A stretch of 64,000 bases of DNA from Microbacterium sp. NC79. Lineage in GTDB: Bacteria; Actinomycetota; Actinomycetes; Actinomycetales; Microbacteriaceae. This document shows positions 1-8,127 of this stretch, piece after piece. The DNA lies in NCBI RefSeq assembly GCF_019061125.1, contig NZ_JAHQYI010000001.1, forward strand, positions 2,046,001 through 2,110,000, written 5' to 3'. Below the pieces are notes generated by a model, which was not told the origin of the DNA, did no database searches, and saw only the letters and a program-made list of their open reading frames with translations. How positions within the stretch are numbered: position 1 is the stretch's first letter; every line of letters begins with the position of its first letter. Both the position numbers and the translations under genes were made by a program.

Positions 1-2
1 CC

Positions 3-164
3 GAAAACTGGAAGGGCGAAGCTGGCGCTACGGTCGATGCGACCCTGGCGAGCCGCTACCACGAGCGCTTCGCAGACCACGCCGTCTCGGTCGCGAAGAA
101 GGTTGTCTACCTGGCAACGGGTGACTGGGCAGCCGACACCGACGCGGTTCCGGTTCAGGACTAA
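3..164 (+). CDS. phoU: PhoU phosphate regulatory protein, C-terminal end (partial)
   Basis: Only the last 53 codons and a TAA stop are inside the window. The visible residues [20 protein letters not shown] are the typical final helix of PhoU, the cytoplasmic protein that couples the Pst phosphate transporter to the phosphate-sensing kinase. This fits with pstSCAB about 11 kb downstream and with the phoU-gpm neighbourhood common in actinobacteria. The gene converges on gpmA and shares a terminator hairpin with it. The 5' part cannot be judged. Confidence 0.85.
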   Translation, partial: ENWKGEAGATVDATLASRYHERFADHAVSVAKKVVYLATGDWAADTDAVPVQD

Positions 165-196
165 CGCGGTTCCTCTCCAGGACGAAAACGAACAAG

Positions 197-226
197 GGCG
201 GCTCGGTGACTGATCACCGAGCCGCC
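197..226. terminator. Bidirectional terminator hairpin between phoU and gpmA
   Basis: A perfect 13-bp stem (GGCGGCTCGGTGA with its complement) encloses a 4-base loop and lies between the convergent stops of phoU and gpmA. There is no strong T run, so termination may be of the stem-only actinobacterial type. Confidence 0.75.
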
Positions 227-242
227 GTTGGCGTTTCAAGAC

Positions 243-995
243 TTAGTGCTTGGCGCCCTGGTTTGCCACGGCGGCTGCGCCGGCAGCTGCGGCCTCCGGG
301 TCCAGGTACTCACCAGCACCGAGCGGCTTCAGGTCAGCGTCGAGACGGTACACGAGCGGAATACCGGTTGGAATGTTGAGGGCAGCGATGTCTTCGTCGC
401 TGATGCCTTCGAGGTGCTTCACGAGCCCACGCAGCGAGTTGCCGTGCGCGGTAACGAGAACGGTTTTGCCCGCCTGCAGGTCGGGAACGATGGCGTTCTC
501 CCAGTACGGAAGGAGGCGGTTGATGACGAGGCTCAGCGACTCAGTGCGCGGCAGTTCACCGTCGATGTCGGCGTAGCGCACATCGTTAACCTGGCTGAAT
601 TCGCTCGCGTCGTCGAGTGCGGGCGGCGGCACGTCGAACGAACGTCGCCACAGCTGGAACTGCTCGGGGCCGAACTCCTCGAGCGTCTGCGCCTTGTCTT
701 TGCCCTGCAAAGCGCCGTAGTGGCGCTCGTTGAGGCGCCATGAACGCGAGACCGGGATCCACAGGCGGTCGGCAGCGTCCAGCGCAATGTTTGCGGTCTG
801 GATTGCGCGGCTCAACAGCGACGTGTGCAGCACGTCAGGCAGGAGGCCATTTTCGGCCAGCAGCTCGCCACCGCGACGCGCTTCGTTCTTGCCCTGCTCC
901 GTGAGTCGAACATCGACCCAACCGGTGAACAGGTTCAGCTGGTTCCATTCGCTCTGTCCGTGGCGAAGGAGGATGAGAGTGTAGGGCTCCGTCAT
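243..995 (-). CDS. gpmA: 2,3-bisphosphoglycerate-dependent phosphoglycerate mutase
   Basis: This cytoplasmic glycolytic/gluconeogenic enzyme interconverts 3- and 2-phosphoglycerate. The N-terminal [10 protein letters not shown] carries the phospho-acceptor histidine in the RHG signature, and a second RH-type histidine lies in TAHGNSLRG near residue 187. The length of about 250 aa is normal for the dPGM family. I prefer the ATG at 995 (MTEPYT...); a GTG six bases upstream (1001) is possible. It converges with phoU, a frequent actinobacterial arrangement. Confidence 0.95.
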   Translation of the reverse strand: MTEPYTLILLRHGQSEWNQLNLFTGWVDVRLTEQGKNEARRGGELLAENGLLPDVLHTSLLSRAIQTANIALDAADRLWIPVSRSWRLNERHYGALQGKDKAQTLEEFGPEQFQLWRRSFDVPPPALDDASEFSQVNDVRYADIDGELPRTESLSLVINRLLPYWENAIVPDLQAGKTVLVTAHGNSLRGLVKHLEGISDEDIAALNIPTGIPLVYRLDADLKPLGAGEYLDPEAAAAGAAAVANQGAKH

Positions 996-1070
996 GCTCA
1001 CAGCCTACCGGCGCGCGAAGCCTCGCCGCGTCGCGGGATGTCATACACCGACGCCTGGCAAGATTGAGTC

Positions 1071-1889
1071 ATGGCACGGCGCACGGCTCCCACGGGGCAC
1101 GCAACTCGCGGAACCACCGGAACCAATCGGTTGCGCCGCGTGGACCGCTGGATTGCCGCGCGTCGCGAGTTCACCTCCGCAGCTTCTCCCCTGGTGGTTG
1201 ATCTCGGCTTTGGCGCCTCAGGCGTGACGGCATTCGAACTGTATGCGCGTCTGGTGAAGGCGCATCCGACCGTCGAGGTGCTCGGCATCGAGATTGACCC
1301 TGAACGGGTCGCCCGAGCAAACGAACAGCTGGCGGAGGTGCGCAGCGGAACCACGGCTTTTCCTGCTGATGCGCGCGTCAGTTTCCTGAAGGGCGGGTTT
1401 GAGACGCCCACCGACCGTGCCCCGCAGATTATTCGCGCCTTCAATGTGTTGCGGCAGTACGACGAGGCAGACGTGCTGGCGGCGTGGGCTCTCATGGCTG
1501 GGCGTTTGAATCCCGGTGGCCTTCTCGTTGAAGGCACGTGTGATGAGATCGGACGCGTCTCGAGTTGGATCGATATTGACCACACGGCGACTCCTCTTCG
1601 TTTGACGGTGTCACTTCGCCTCGCCGGGCTGGTGGCGCCGAGCATCGTGGCGGAGCGCCTGCCCAAGGCGTTGATTCATCACAACGTTGCGGGCGAGCGG
1701 GTTCATGCGTACATCTCGGCTCTTGATGATGCGTGGGAACGTAACGCGCCGCTCGGTACCTTCGGCCCCGTGCAACGGTGGCTCGCGACCGTGCGAGCGG
1801 TCAAGGATGCGGGGTGGCCGGTCCAGGGTACGCCGTCGCGGTGGCGTCTGGGCGAAGTGACGGTTGATTGGGCGGCGGTAGCACCATGA
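1071..1889 (+). CDS. Class I SAM-dependent methyltransferase, substrate unknown
   Basis: The protein has 272 aa. Motif I of the Rossmann methyltransferase fold is visible as VVDLGFGASGVTAFEL near residue 43, followed by an acidic strand end (GIEIDPERVARA) that should bind the ribose of SAM. A basic N-terminus (MARRTAPTGH) precedes it. The stop overlaps the ATG of the next gene (ATGA), so the two are likely translated together. I recognise the fold but not the substrate; small molecule, RNA or lipid are all open. Confidence 0.75.
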   Translation: MARRTAPTGHATRGTTGTNRLRRVDRWIAARREFTSAASPLVVDLGFGASGVTAFELYARLVKAHPTVEVLGIEIDPERVARANEQLAEVRSGTTAFPADARVSFLKGGFETPTDRAPQIIRAFNVLRQYDEADVLAAWALMAGRLNPGGLLVEGTCDEIGRVSSWIDIDHTATPLRLTVSLRLAGLVAPSIVAERLPKALIHHNVAGERVHAYISALDDAWERNAPLGTFGPVQRWLATVRAVKDAGWPVQGTPSRWRLGEVTVDWAAVAP

Positions 1890-3295
1890 CGGCAGCAGCG
1901 ATTGTCGGTTCCGGACCGAACGGGCTGGCGGCGGCTATTCGGCTCGCGCAGGCGGGCATCACGGTCACGGTCTACGAGGCCAACGACCGTATCGGCGGTG
2001 GCGCTCTTACGTCAGAACTCACGGTTCCGTGGCTCTTGCATGATGACTGTTCCACCGCTCTGCCCGCGGCTCTCGCTTCACCGTTTTTCCAGTCGCTGAA
2101 TCTCGAGCGGCACGGGTTGCGCTGGCGGCATGCGCCGATTGAGTTGGCGCATCCGTTGCTCGGGCAACGCACGGCGACGCTGTACCGCGATATCGATGAG
2201 ACGGCGATGGCACTCGGCTCCGATGGTGAGCGGTGGCGGCGGTTGTTCGGACCGCTTGCTGCTCGACCGGAGGCCCTGGCTGAAACCTCGTTTGCGCCGC
2301 TGGTGAGTTGGCCGCGGCATCCGATCATGCTGGCGCGGTTGGGGATGCGTGCGTTGCCCCCTGCGACGATGACGGCCAGGTATTTCCGTACGCCGCAGGC
2401 GGCTGCCCTGTTTGGCGGTATTGCCGCACACGCGTTTATGCCGTTGACGTCGCTGGTGTCATCGTCGGTTGGCATCATGTTGGGTGCGCTGGCGCACGCG
2501 CATGGCTGGCCGATGGCGCAGGGTGGGGCTGGTGCGCTGACGGAGGCTTTGGCTGCAGAGCTGTTGAGTTTGGGCGGGCGTATTGAGACTGGCGTTCGGG
2601 TCACTCGCACTGAGGATCTGGGTGCAGACATTGTGATTCTTACGGTGCCGCCCGCTGTTGCTCTCCCCATGATCGGCGATGTGCCCCGTGGTGTGGGTCG
2701 TTCGTGGCGACGTTTTCGGCAGGGTCCGTCTGCCTACAAGATCGACCTTGCTGTTGAGGGTGAGGTGCCGTGGCGGGATGAGGAGTCGCGGCGCGCTGGT
2801 GTCGTTCATGTCGGCGGAACCATGGCGGAGATGCGTGCGGCTGAGTCGGCGATGAGTCGGGGGCGGATGCCAGAGCGTCCATTCATCCTCACCGCGCAGC
2901 CGCACACCACTGATCCTTCGCGGCGGGTCGGCAATGTGGTTCCGTTTTGGCTTTATGCGCACGTTCCGCATGCGTGGGGCGGAGACGAAACTGATCGCAT
3001 TCTGTCGCGGGTGGAAGAGTTTGCGCCGGGGTTGCGTGAGCGGATCGTGGGCATCAATGTGCGTGGCCCCGCGGCATTGGAAGCGCACAATGCGGCATAC
3101 GTTGGTGGTGACATTGCGGGTGGTGCGACGTCGTTGCGTCAGTTGGTGATGCGGCCGCGTCTCGGGTCGCTTGGATATCGAACCGGGGTCCCTGGTGTCT
3201 ATCTGGGCGGCGCATCGACGTCTCCTGCTGCGGGCGTGCATGGGATGAGTGGAATGCAGGCCGCGGAGTGTGCGCTGAGAGATCTAACCCGGTAG
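1886..3295 (+). CDS. FAD-dependent oxidoreductase, phytoene-desaturase/amine-oxidase-like
   Basis: About 469 aa. The N-terminal dinucleotide-binding motif IVGSGPNGLAAAIRLAQAG followed by VYEANDRIGGGALTSEL is typical of the NAD(P)/FAD-dependent oxidoreductases related to CrtI, and the C-terminal GVYLGGASTSPAAGVHGMSG is the second FAD contact of this family. I chose the ATG at 1886 because it forms an ATGA overlap with the methyltransferase stop; an upstream GTG would lie inside that gene. No carotenoid genes are nearby, so the substrate is not known. Confidence 0.8.
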   Translation: MTAAAIVGSGPNGLAAAIRLAQAGITVTVYEANDRIGGGALTSELTVPWLLHDDCSTALPAALASPFFQSLNLERHGLRWRHAPIELAHPLLGQRTATLYRDIDETAMALGSDGERWRRLFGPLAARPEALAETSFAPLVSWPRHPIMLARLGMRALPPATMTARYFRTPQAAALFGGIAAHAFMPLTSLVSSSVGIMLGALAHAHGWPMAQGGAGALTEALAAELLSLGGRIETGVRVTRTEDLGADIVILTVPPAVALPMIGDVPRGVGRSWRRFRQGPSAYKIDLAVEGEVPWRDEESRRAGVVHVGGTMAEMRAAESAMSRGRMPERPFILTAQPHTTDPSRRVGNVVPFWLYAHVPHAWGGDETDRILSRVEEFAPGLRERIVGINVRGPAALEAHNAAYVGGDIAGGATSLRQLVMRPRLGSLGYRTGVPGVYLGGASTSPAAGVHGMSGMQAAECALRDLTR

Positions 3296-3331
3296 GGCGC
3301 GAATCGGTGGGTCACGCCCCGGCGGAGCGGA

Positions 3332-3411
3332 GTCAGGCCATCGTGTCGTCAGGCCATCGCGTCGTCAGGCCATCGCGTCGTTAGGTGGTCGTGTCGTTAG
3401 GCGGCGATGTC
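3332..3411. repeat. Five-copy degenerate 16-bp tandem repeat at the 3' end of the HNH gene
   Basis: Five head-to-tail units of 16 bp read GTCAGGCCATCGTGTC, GTCAGGCCATCGCGTC (twice), GTTAGGTGGTCGTGTC and GTTAGGCGGCGATGTC. The last unit holds the final codons and TAA stop of the HNH gene on the minus strand; the others extend the array into the spacer. It looks like repeated duplication of the gene's own 3' end. Confidence 0.85.
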
Positions 3412-4806
3412 GTAGCGGGCGCGGCCGCCAAGGCGTGGGGTTTGTGTCGGGTCGACGGTGGCGGGTGGGATGATCCACACTTTCGACGTACGTTTCGTGC
3501 CGTCGACGCGGATGTTCCAGCCATTGTCATGAATGCGATGGTGACAGCTCGTACAGAGCAGGACCCCGTTGCTGAGGTCGGTTGGTCCGGTGTCTCGTTG
3601 CCACCATCTAATGTGATGGGCTTTTGTCATTTGGGGTGGGAGTCCGCACATGACGCATCCGCCGTCTCGTTCGACGAGGGCGAGGCGTTGAGCCCGGGTG
3701 AAGAGTCGCTTTTCGCGGCCCCAGTCGAGAATCTCACCGTCACTGCCGAGGACGGCGGGAATGACACCGCCGCTCGCGGCCATCTGCCTGCAAGTGCTGA
3801 TGCTGATCGGCTGATCCGTGCCGTCGATCGTCGCGACACCGGTGCCGGTGGTGAGATCATCAAGGCTCACGCGGACAATGACAGTCGCGCCGGTGAGCGG
3901 GAGTTCGTTGTTGTCGCATCCGGTCATGTGCTCGCAGATCGCGGTGAGCGCATCTGCTTGCAGTTGCGCAACCGTGCGGCGATCATCACCCGGCATGGTC
4001 CACCCCTCGGGAGCGTCCCCGGTGGCGGTGCCTTCGCACGTTTCACTGTGACCGGCGGCGGCGTTGGCGTTGGTGTTGCGGGCTTGGAAGGTCGCAGTGA
4101 CCCAGGCTTGGATCGCATTCTTAATCGGGGCGCCCGACGCGACGTCGGTGCGGAAGTTGACGAACAGGGACCCGTCGCGCTCAAACATGGTCAGTGACCG
4201 GCTGGCGCGGGCCTCATCTTCGCGGGGTTCGACACCGTCGGGGTTCAGCCAGGCCTCGGCCCGGGTGACAAGTTTGCGGACGTCATCACACGAGAGCCCC
4301 GCAGCACCCTCCACCAGAAGAGCTTCGGCTTCACCGACCTGTTCGATGCTGGCGTGCAGGCGGGCACGGTCAAGCATCCCAACGATGAGCGATCCGGCTG
4401 CTGCGGCAATCGTGCCCCGCTGCAGCGCGTCTTGCACTGCCGGATATTTCGGGGGCAACTTTTCGCCGAGCAGGTTCGACCGCGGCGCGGTCGCTTTACC
4501 TAGTTTTGTGAGTTTTGACGCATCGCCGGTCGTGCCACCGGTGGTTGCCGCGATCAGCGTCGCCGAGTTGCGAAAACCCTGCTGTTTCGCGAGCCCATCC
4601 GGCCCCAACTCAGGCCGTGACTCATGCTCGATTCCTGCGGCGACTTCCGCGCGGAGTCCGTCGAAGCGTCGTTGCAATGTTCCCATCGCGGCATTCACCG
4701 CCAGCAGCTGCGTGCGGTCTAAATCGGTGCCACATTCCGCATCGCACCACGCCGACTCGAGCGCCGCAACGGCTTCGAGAAGAGGGGTGAGATGTGGATT
4801 GGTCAT
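3397..4806 (-). CDS. DUF222 / HNH endonuclease (13E12-repeat-like)
   Basis: 469 aa. The N-terminal two thirds match the helical DUF222 region of the actinobacterial 13E12 repeat family (AESAW-like start, LNPDGVEPREDEARASRSL). The C-terminus has an intact HNH nuclease with two CxxC zinc knuckles: CVMCGLPPQMTKAHHIRWW and LLCTSCHHRIHDNGW at about residues 383-430. The family is often multicopy and partly SOS-regulated in actinobacteria; its cellular role is unsettled. A LexA-like palindrome lies 11 bp before the ATG. The stop codon sits in a 16-bp tandem repeat. Confidence 0.9.
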   Translation of the reverse strand: MTNPHLTPLLEAVAALESAWCDAECGTDLDRTQLLAVNAAMGTLQRRFDGLRAEVAAGIEHESRPELGPDGLAKQQGFRNSATLIAATTGGTTGDASKLTKLGKATAPRSNLLGEKLPPKYPAVQDALQRGTIAAAAGSLIVGMLDRARLHASIEQVGEAEALLVEGAAGLSCDDVRKLVTRAEAWLNPDGVEPREDEARASRSLTMFERDGSLFVNFRTDVASGAPIKNAIQAWVTATFQARNTNANAAAGHSETCEGTATGDAPEGWTMPGDDRRTVAQLQADALTAICEHMTGCDNNELPLTGATVIVRVSLDDLTTGTGVATIDGTDQPISISTCRQMAASGGVIPAVLGSDGEILDWGREKRLFTRAQRLALVERDGGCVMCGLPPQMTKAHHIRWWQRDTGPTDLSNGVLLCTSCHHRIHDNGWNIRVDGTKRTSKVWIIPPATVDPTQTPRLGGRARYDIAA

Positions 4807-4816
4807 ACCCCCATTT

Positions 4817-4832
4817 TAGAATACATATTCGA
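4817..4832. promoter_or_regulatory. Candidate LexA (SOS) box upstream of the HNH gene
   Basis: TAGAAT-ACAT-ATTCGA is a near-perfect palindrome with the 4-base spacing of the actinobacterial SOS box (from memory TCGAAC-N4-GTTCGA); 9 of 12 conserved positions match and the centre fits RNRY. It lies immediately before the DUF222-HNH start codon. Binding is inferred, not shown. Confidence 0.5.
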
Positions 4833-5149
4833 AGGATGCAAGCATTTTCTCAAGAATTCTCCCGATTCTTTCGAACGCACATATGGGATCACATTTGCTA
4901 GAAGAACGCGTCCTCGGCGCTGGGAGACGCGCCACTCAGACCTGGAGAGCGACGAGAGCAACCCTCACCAACCGCGTGCGGAGAACGTCGCGCGGTAAGA
5001 CGCTCGACCTGGCACGATTATGCCGCGAGCCTCCGACACACGCCCCACCCACCCCGCAGCGCAAGCACCCGCCCCGCACAACACGCACCGCACGCGTGCG
5101 ACAGCATGCCAAAGGCACTCCCCCGCCCGCGTCAAGACGCGGAACGGCC
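4833..5149. other. 317-bp intergenic region without a convincing gene
   Basis: The first 60 bases are A+T-richer and probably hold the HNH promoter. The rest is C-rich, with no start with a ribosome site that leads to a protein-like frame. A short stem (CCGCGT/ACGCGG, 5127-5142) next to the stop of the ygfZ-like gene may be its terminator. Nothing else is seen. Confidence 0.6.
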
Positions 5150-6250
5150 TTAGTCCTGCTTAAGCGGACGCCGCGACAATCGAGTCAACCGTGGCACGTT
5201 GGCAGTGGCGCCAGCGTCGGCCGGAACAATGACCTCCTGGGCCGCCGAAATGACAGCCTCATCGAGGTGAACGCTCAAGACCGCGTCCGCAGGCACGCGA
5301 CGACTGACGATGGCCAGAGCAATGGGTCCGAGTTCATGGTGCATCGCCGCCGACGTCACCGTGCCGACCTCGTCTTCGCCATTGAATACCGTCGTTCCGG
5401 GCGCCGGAATCACGCTGTCACTGCCATCGAGATGAAGCATGACAAGGCGACGCGGAGGGTGGCCCAGGTTGTGCACCTTGGCAACCGTTTCTTGCCCGCG
5501 ATAGCACCCCTTGTTGAGGTGCACCGCGGAGCGCAACCAGTCGACTTCGTGCGGAATCACGCGGTCATCGCGTTCGTTTGCCCACCGCGGACGCCATGCC
5601 GCAATGCGCAGAGCGTCGACAGAGAGAAGTCCGGCGGTGGTGACGGAACCACGCTGTGCGATAAGAGCATCCCGTTGCGCGGGCGTCACAATGGCTTCGC
5701 GCCAAGCACGCTCGGCACCAGGGTGTTCAGCAACGTGCGAATACTGCCAACCACCAGGTGCAACAGCGCTCCACGGATCGACCCAAATGCGAGCGTCATC
5801 ACCGAGAACGCTCTTCACAAGTTCTTCCGCGCGACCACCAGCGTTGTAGCCGACGAGAACCCAGTCGGTCGTCGCAGCAATCTCCACCTGCGCCCGGAAC
5901 CGCATGCGCATCAACCACGTAGCCAATGGTTCCGCATCGTCGATGTCGACGAGCAGATATGAGGTTTCACCGTCATCGAAGACGCCAGCGGCGTGTTCCA
6001 CACGGCCCTGCACGTCGAGCACCAGAAGTTCAGTCGAGTCACCAGCAGCGAGTCGGTCGACGGCCTGCGAAGTGATGGAGTTCAGCCAGGTCAGGCGGTC
6101 TGGTCCGGTCAGGGTGACGACAGCGCGATCCGCGAGTTCAGCCAGGGCTGCGCCGCGGTCCAACGCACGCTGCTCACGCAACGGCTCCCCATAGTGGGCG
6201 ATACCGTGATCGCCGGCGACAGCGCCGGGCAAAGACGCAAAACGGCTCAT
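5150..6250 (-). CDS. ygfZ: YgfZ/CAF17-like folate-binding protein (GcvT family)
   Basis: About 366 aa. The signature KGCYRGQETVAK near residue 245 is diagnostic of the YgfZ/CAF17 family, tetrahydrofolate-binding proteins related to the glycine-cleavage T-protein that help maintain or repair Fe-S enzymes such as MiaB. The GcvT-like fold starts at about residue 40 (VVTLTGPDRLTWLNSITSQ). I take the ATG at 6250, which overlaps the TGA of the FABP gene by one base (TGATG); a longer upstream reading would lie inside that gene. The pairing with an FABP-family gene is common in Microbacteriaceae. Confidence 0.88.
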   Translation of the reverse strand: MSRFASLPGAVAGDHGIAHYGEPLREQRALDRGAALAELADRAVVTLTGPDRLTWLNSITSQAVDRLAAGDSTELLVLDVQGRVEHAAGVFDDGETSYLLVDIDDAEPLATWLMRMRFRAQVEIAATTDWVLVGYNAGGRAEELVKSVLGDDARIWVDPWSAVAPGGWQYSHVAEHPGAERAWREAIVTPAQRDALIAQRGSVTTAGLLSVDALRIAAWRPRWANERDDRVIPHEVDWLRSAVHLNKGCYRGQETVAKVHNLGHPPRRLVMLHLDGSDSVIPAPGTTVFNGEDEVGTVTSAAMHHELGPIALAIVSRRVPADAVLSVHLDEAVISAAQEVIVPADAGATANVPRLTRLSRRPLKQD

Positions 6251-6843
6251 CAGGAAACCTTTGCTAGGCGTGCGGAAGCGTGCGATCCGAGCGGCGCACC
6301 GAGCGCTGCGATATCCCACGCCCACAACAGGTGTGATTCAACGAGTCCGTACATTCGCGAGGCCGCCGTGTATGGCTGAGCCGATGCGCTCCGCACGACA
6401 GCGTCGGTTGCGATGTCGATACGCGGGCCGTTGACCTGACCGAGGTAAAGCTCACTCATGCCATCGGAGTGCACGACATTGACCTCAATGTCGAAGCCCC
6501 CACTCGGTTGGCGAAGCGCCTCGACGTCGTGCACGGTGCGCACGACAGGCGCGGCGGTCGCAGGCAACAGCCCGGGGCCAGCATCGGCCTTGGTTTGCGG
6601 GCGCACCAGGCGCCAGAAACCGGCCTCACTGACCAGCGCACGCTGCGAGTCCACCATGACCGCTGTCGCCGAATAGTTGAGGAAGCTACTACCATCGTGG
6701 CTAAAGCTCACTCGGTGAGTGAACTCACCGGAATAGTGCTCGTCACCGACGTGGTAGTCGATGACACCAACGCCCTCCCAGACTCCAAGAAGCCACGAGA
6801 GCGGAACGAGATCCGCCGGAAGATCGCTCGGCAGCTCGATCAT
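6250..6843 (-). CDS. FABP/nitrobindin-like beta-barrel protein (DUF1794)
   Basis: 197 aa. The motif LLGVWEGVGV near residue 20 is the GxWxGxG signature of the nitrobindin/THAP4-like heme-binding lipocalin family, annotated as FABP family in actinobacteria. Family members bind heme and react with nitric oxide or peroxynitrite; this protein's ligand is not known. The start MIELPSDLP at 6843 is preferred over an upstream in-frame ATG at 6900 that would overlap a small membrane ORF. The stop is coupled to the ygfZ-like start. Confidence 0.82.
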   Translation of the reverse strand: MIELPSDLPADLVPLSWLLGVWEGVGVIDYHVGDEHYSGEFTHRVSFSHDGSSFLNYSATAVMVDSQRALVSEAGFWRLVRPQTKADAGPGLLPATAAPVVRTVHDVEALRQPSGGFDIEVNVVHSDGMSELYLGQVNGPRIDIATDAVVRSASAQPYTAASRMYGLVESHLLWAWDIAALGAPLGSHASARLAKVS

Positions 6844-6847
6844 TCGC

Positions 6848-6961
6848 TTAGCGCTGGCCGCGGAACAGGTTCCAAAGGACGGCGCCCGACACGAAAGCAA
6901 TAGCCGCCCCGGCGAGTCCCAGGAGACCTACGAAGAAGAGTTCAAGCGCAAGATAGTCCAT
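6848..6961 (-). CDS. Putative 37-aa single-span membrane protein
   Basis: Reading from the ATG at 6961 gives a 37-residue frame, MDYLALELFFVGLLGLAGAA followed by IAFVSGAV and a basic end (LFRGQR). It is one transmembrane helix with a positive-inside C-terminus. It ends 4 bp before the FABP gene, as a leader gene of the same operon would. The ribosome site is weak. I do not recognise a family. Confidence 0.5.
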   Translation of the reverse strand: MDYLALELFFVGLLGLAGAAIAFVSGAVLWNLFRGQR

Positions 6962-6998
6962 GTCTTTACTCTAGCGCGCTCTCGCACCTCTTCGACAC

Positions 6999-7292
6999 CT
7001 AAGCGCCAGCCATCACCGCAGCGAGGCCAAACCCGACCGAAACAACACCCATCACGATGAGCGCACCGAGCATGCTCACGCCGACACGTCGGATGAAATC
7101 GTTCGGCCGACCGTATGCAACCTGAATGCCAAACGCGAGAATGAGACACCCTCCGAGCGCAACAGTCAGCCACTGCGGGCGGGCTTCAGCCGGAACAAAG
7201 ATTCCGATTGCCGAGGCCGCAAGCAATCCGGCGACCCACACGGCGATGACGCCAGGAAACGACGATCGCGGAGCCAGTTCAGGTGTTGACAC
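6999..7292 (-). CDS. Small integral membrane protein, unknown function
   Basis: About 97 aa with three hydrophobic segments: VIAVWVAGLLAASAIGIFV, WLTVALGGCLILAFGIQVA and MLGALIVMGVVSVGFGLAAV. The chosen start is the GTG at 7292 (VSTPELAP...); the much longer frame running upstream overlaps glnR antisense and is not protein-like. It diverges from glnR. No family recognised with confidence. Confidence 0.7.
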   Translation of the reverse strand: MSTPELAPRSSFPGVIAVWVAGLLAASAIGIFVPAEARPQWLTVALGGCLILAFGIQVAYGRPNDFIRRVGVSMLGALIVMGVVSVGFGLAAVMAGA

Positions 7293-7398
7293 CTCGCCAT
7301 TGTTACATGACGACACCGAGTGGACATGAGAAACAGCGGTATTGAAGCGTCTGGTTATTATGGAATCGAGGCGGCCAAGCCGCCAAAGAGGAGCGGGC

Positions 7399-8085
7399 AT
7401 GGCACAGATCCTGGTACTGAGCTCAGCCGCGGATACCTCTGGCCCTCTGCCGGCGCTCGAGCTCCTTGCCCATACTGTGCGCGTCATCCCTGCCTCTCCT
7501 GCGCATCTCGTCTCCGCGCCTGATGCCGATCTCATTGTGATCGACGCGCGCGGTGACCTGCTCGCTGCGAAGTCGTTGTGCAAGATTCTCCGCACCACCG
7601 GCCTCTCCAGCCCCCTCATCGCCGCCGTCAACGAAGGCGGACTCACCGCCGTCTCCCCCGACTGGGGCATCGATGATGTCATCTTGACGACCGCCGGCCC
7701 CGCAGAAATTGACGCTCGGATTCGCCTCACCCTCGGCCGCATCGCCCCGACCACCGCCACAACACGCGTGCAGACCAGTGGCATATCCATCGACGAGGCG
7801 AGCTATTCAGCCAAGGTCAATGGCCGCCCGCTCGACCTCACGTACAAAGAGTTTCAGCTGCTCCACTTCCTCGCCACACACCCCACGCGCGTCTTCACTC
7901 GAGAACAACTCCTCAGCGAAGTGTGGGGATACGACTACTTCGGCGGAACCAGAACTGTCGACGTGCATGTGCGTCGCCTCCGCGCGAAGCTGGGCGACTT
8001 GGAACAATTGATTGGCACCGTGCGAAACGTCGGCTATCGCTTCAATAACGCAGACGACGAAGCGCTGAATTCTTCCCACGCCTAA
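7399..8085 (+). CDS. glnR: GlnR-type orphan OmpR-family response regulator
   Basis: 228 aa. The N-terminal receiver-like domain (residues 1-115) keeps the family phrase [10 protein letters not shown] with Asp49, the position of Asp50 in Streptomyces GlnR, but lacks the full acidic phosphorylation pocket. [19 protein letters not shown] also matches GlnR. The C-terminal winged helix (about 128-222) ends in [20 protein letters not shown] and [11 protein letters not shown]. GlnR controls nitrogen-assimilation genes and works without a partner kinase; none is present here. A clear ribosome site (AGAGGAG) precedes the ATG. It lies directly upstream of ppk, suggesting a nitrogen-phosphate link. Confidence 0.88.
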   Translation: MAQILVLSSAADTSGPLPALELLAHTVRVIPASPAHLVSAPDADLIVIDARGDLLAAKSLCKILRTTGLSSPLIAAVNEGGLTAVSPDWGIDDVILTTAGPAEIDARIRLTLGRIAPTTATTRVQTSGISIDEASYSAKVNGRPLDLTYKEFQLLHFLATHPTRVFTREQLLSEVWGYDYFGGTRTVDVHVRRLRAKLGDLEQLIGTVRNVGYRFNNADDEALNSSHA

Positions 8086-8127
8086 TCGGTTTACCTCCAA
8101 GACATTGATGACTGAGATGATGTTGAC

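Noticed and set aside
3332-3411. CRISPR array
   Set aside because: The repeat is 16 bp head to tail with no spacers, and no cas gene is present.
4883-5962. 359-codon plus-strand frame
   Set aside because: Most of it is antisense to the well-supported ygfZ-like gene; the translation is Arg/Pro/His-rich without family motifs and has no ribosome site.
8088-8110. PHO box before ppk
   Set aside because: Only one GTTTACC-like unit; the adjacent 11 bases do not match.
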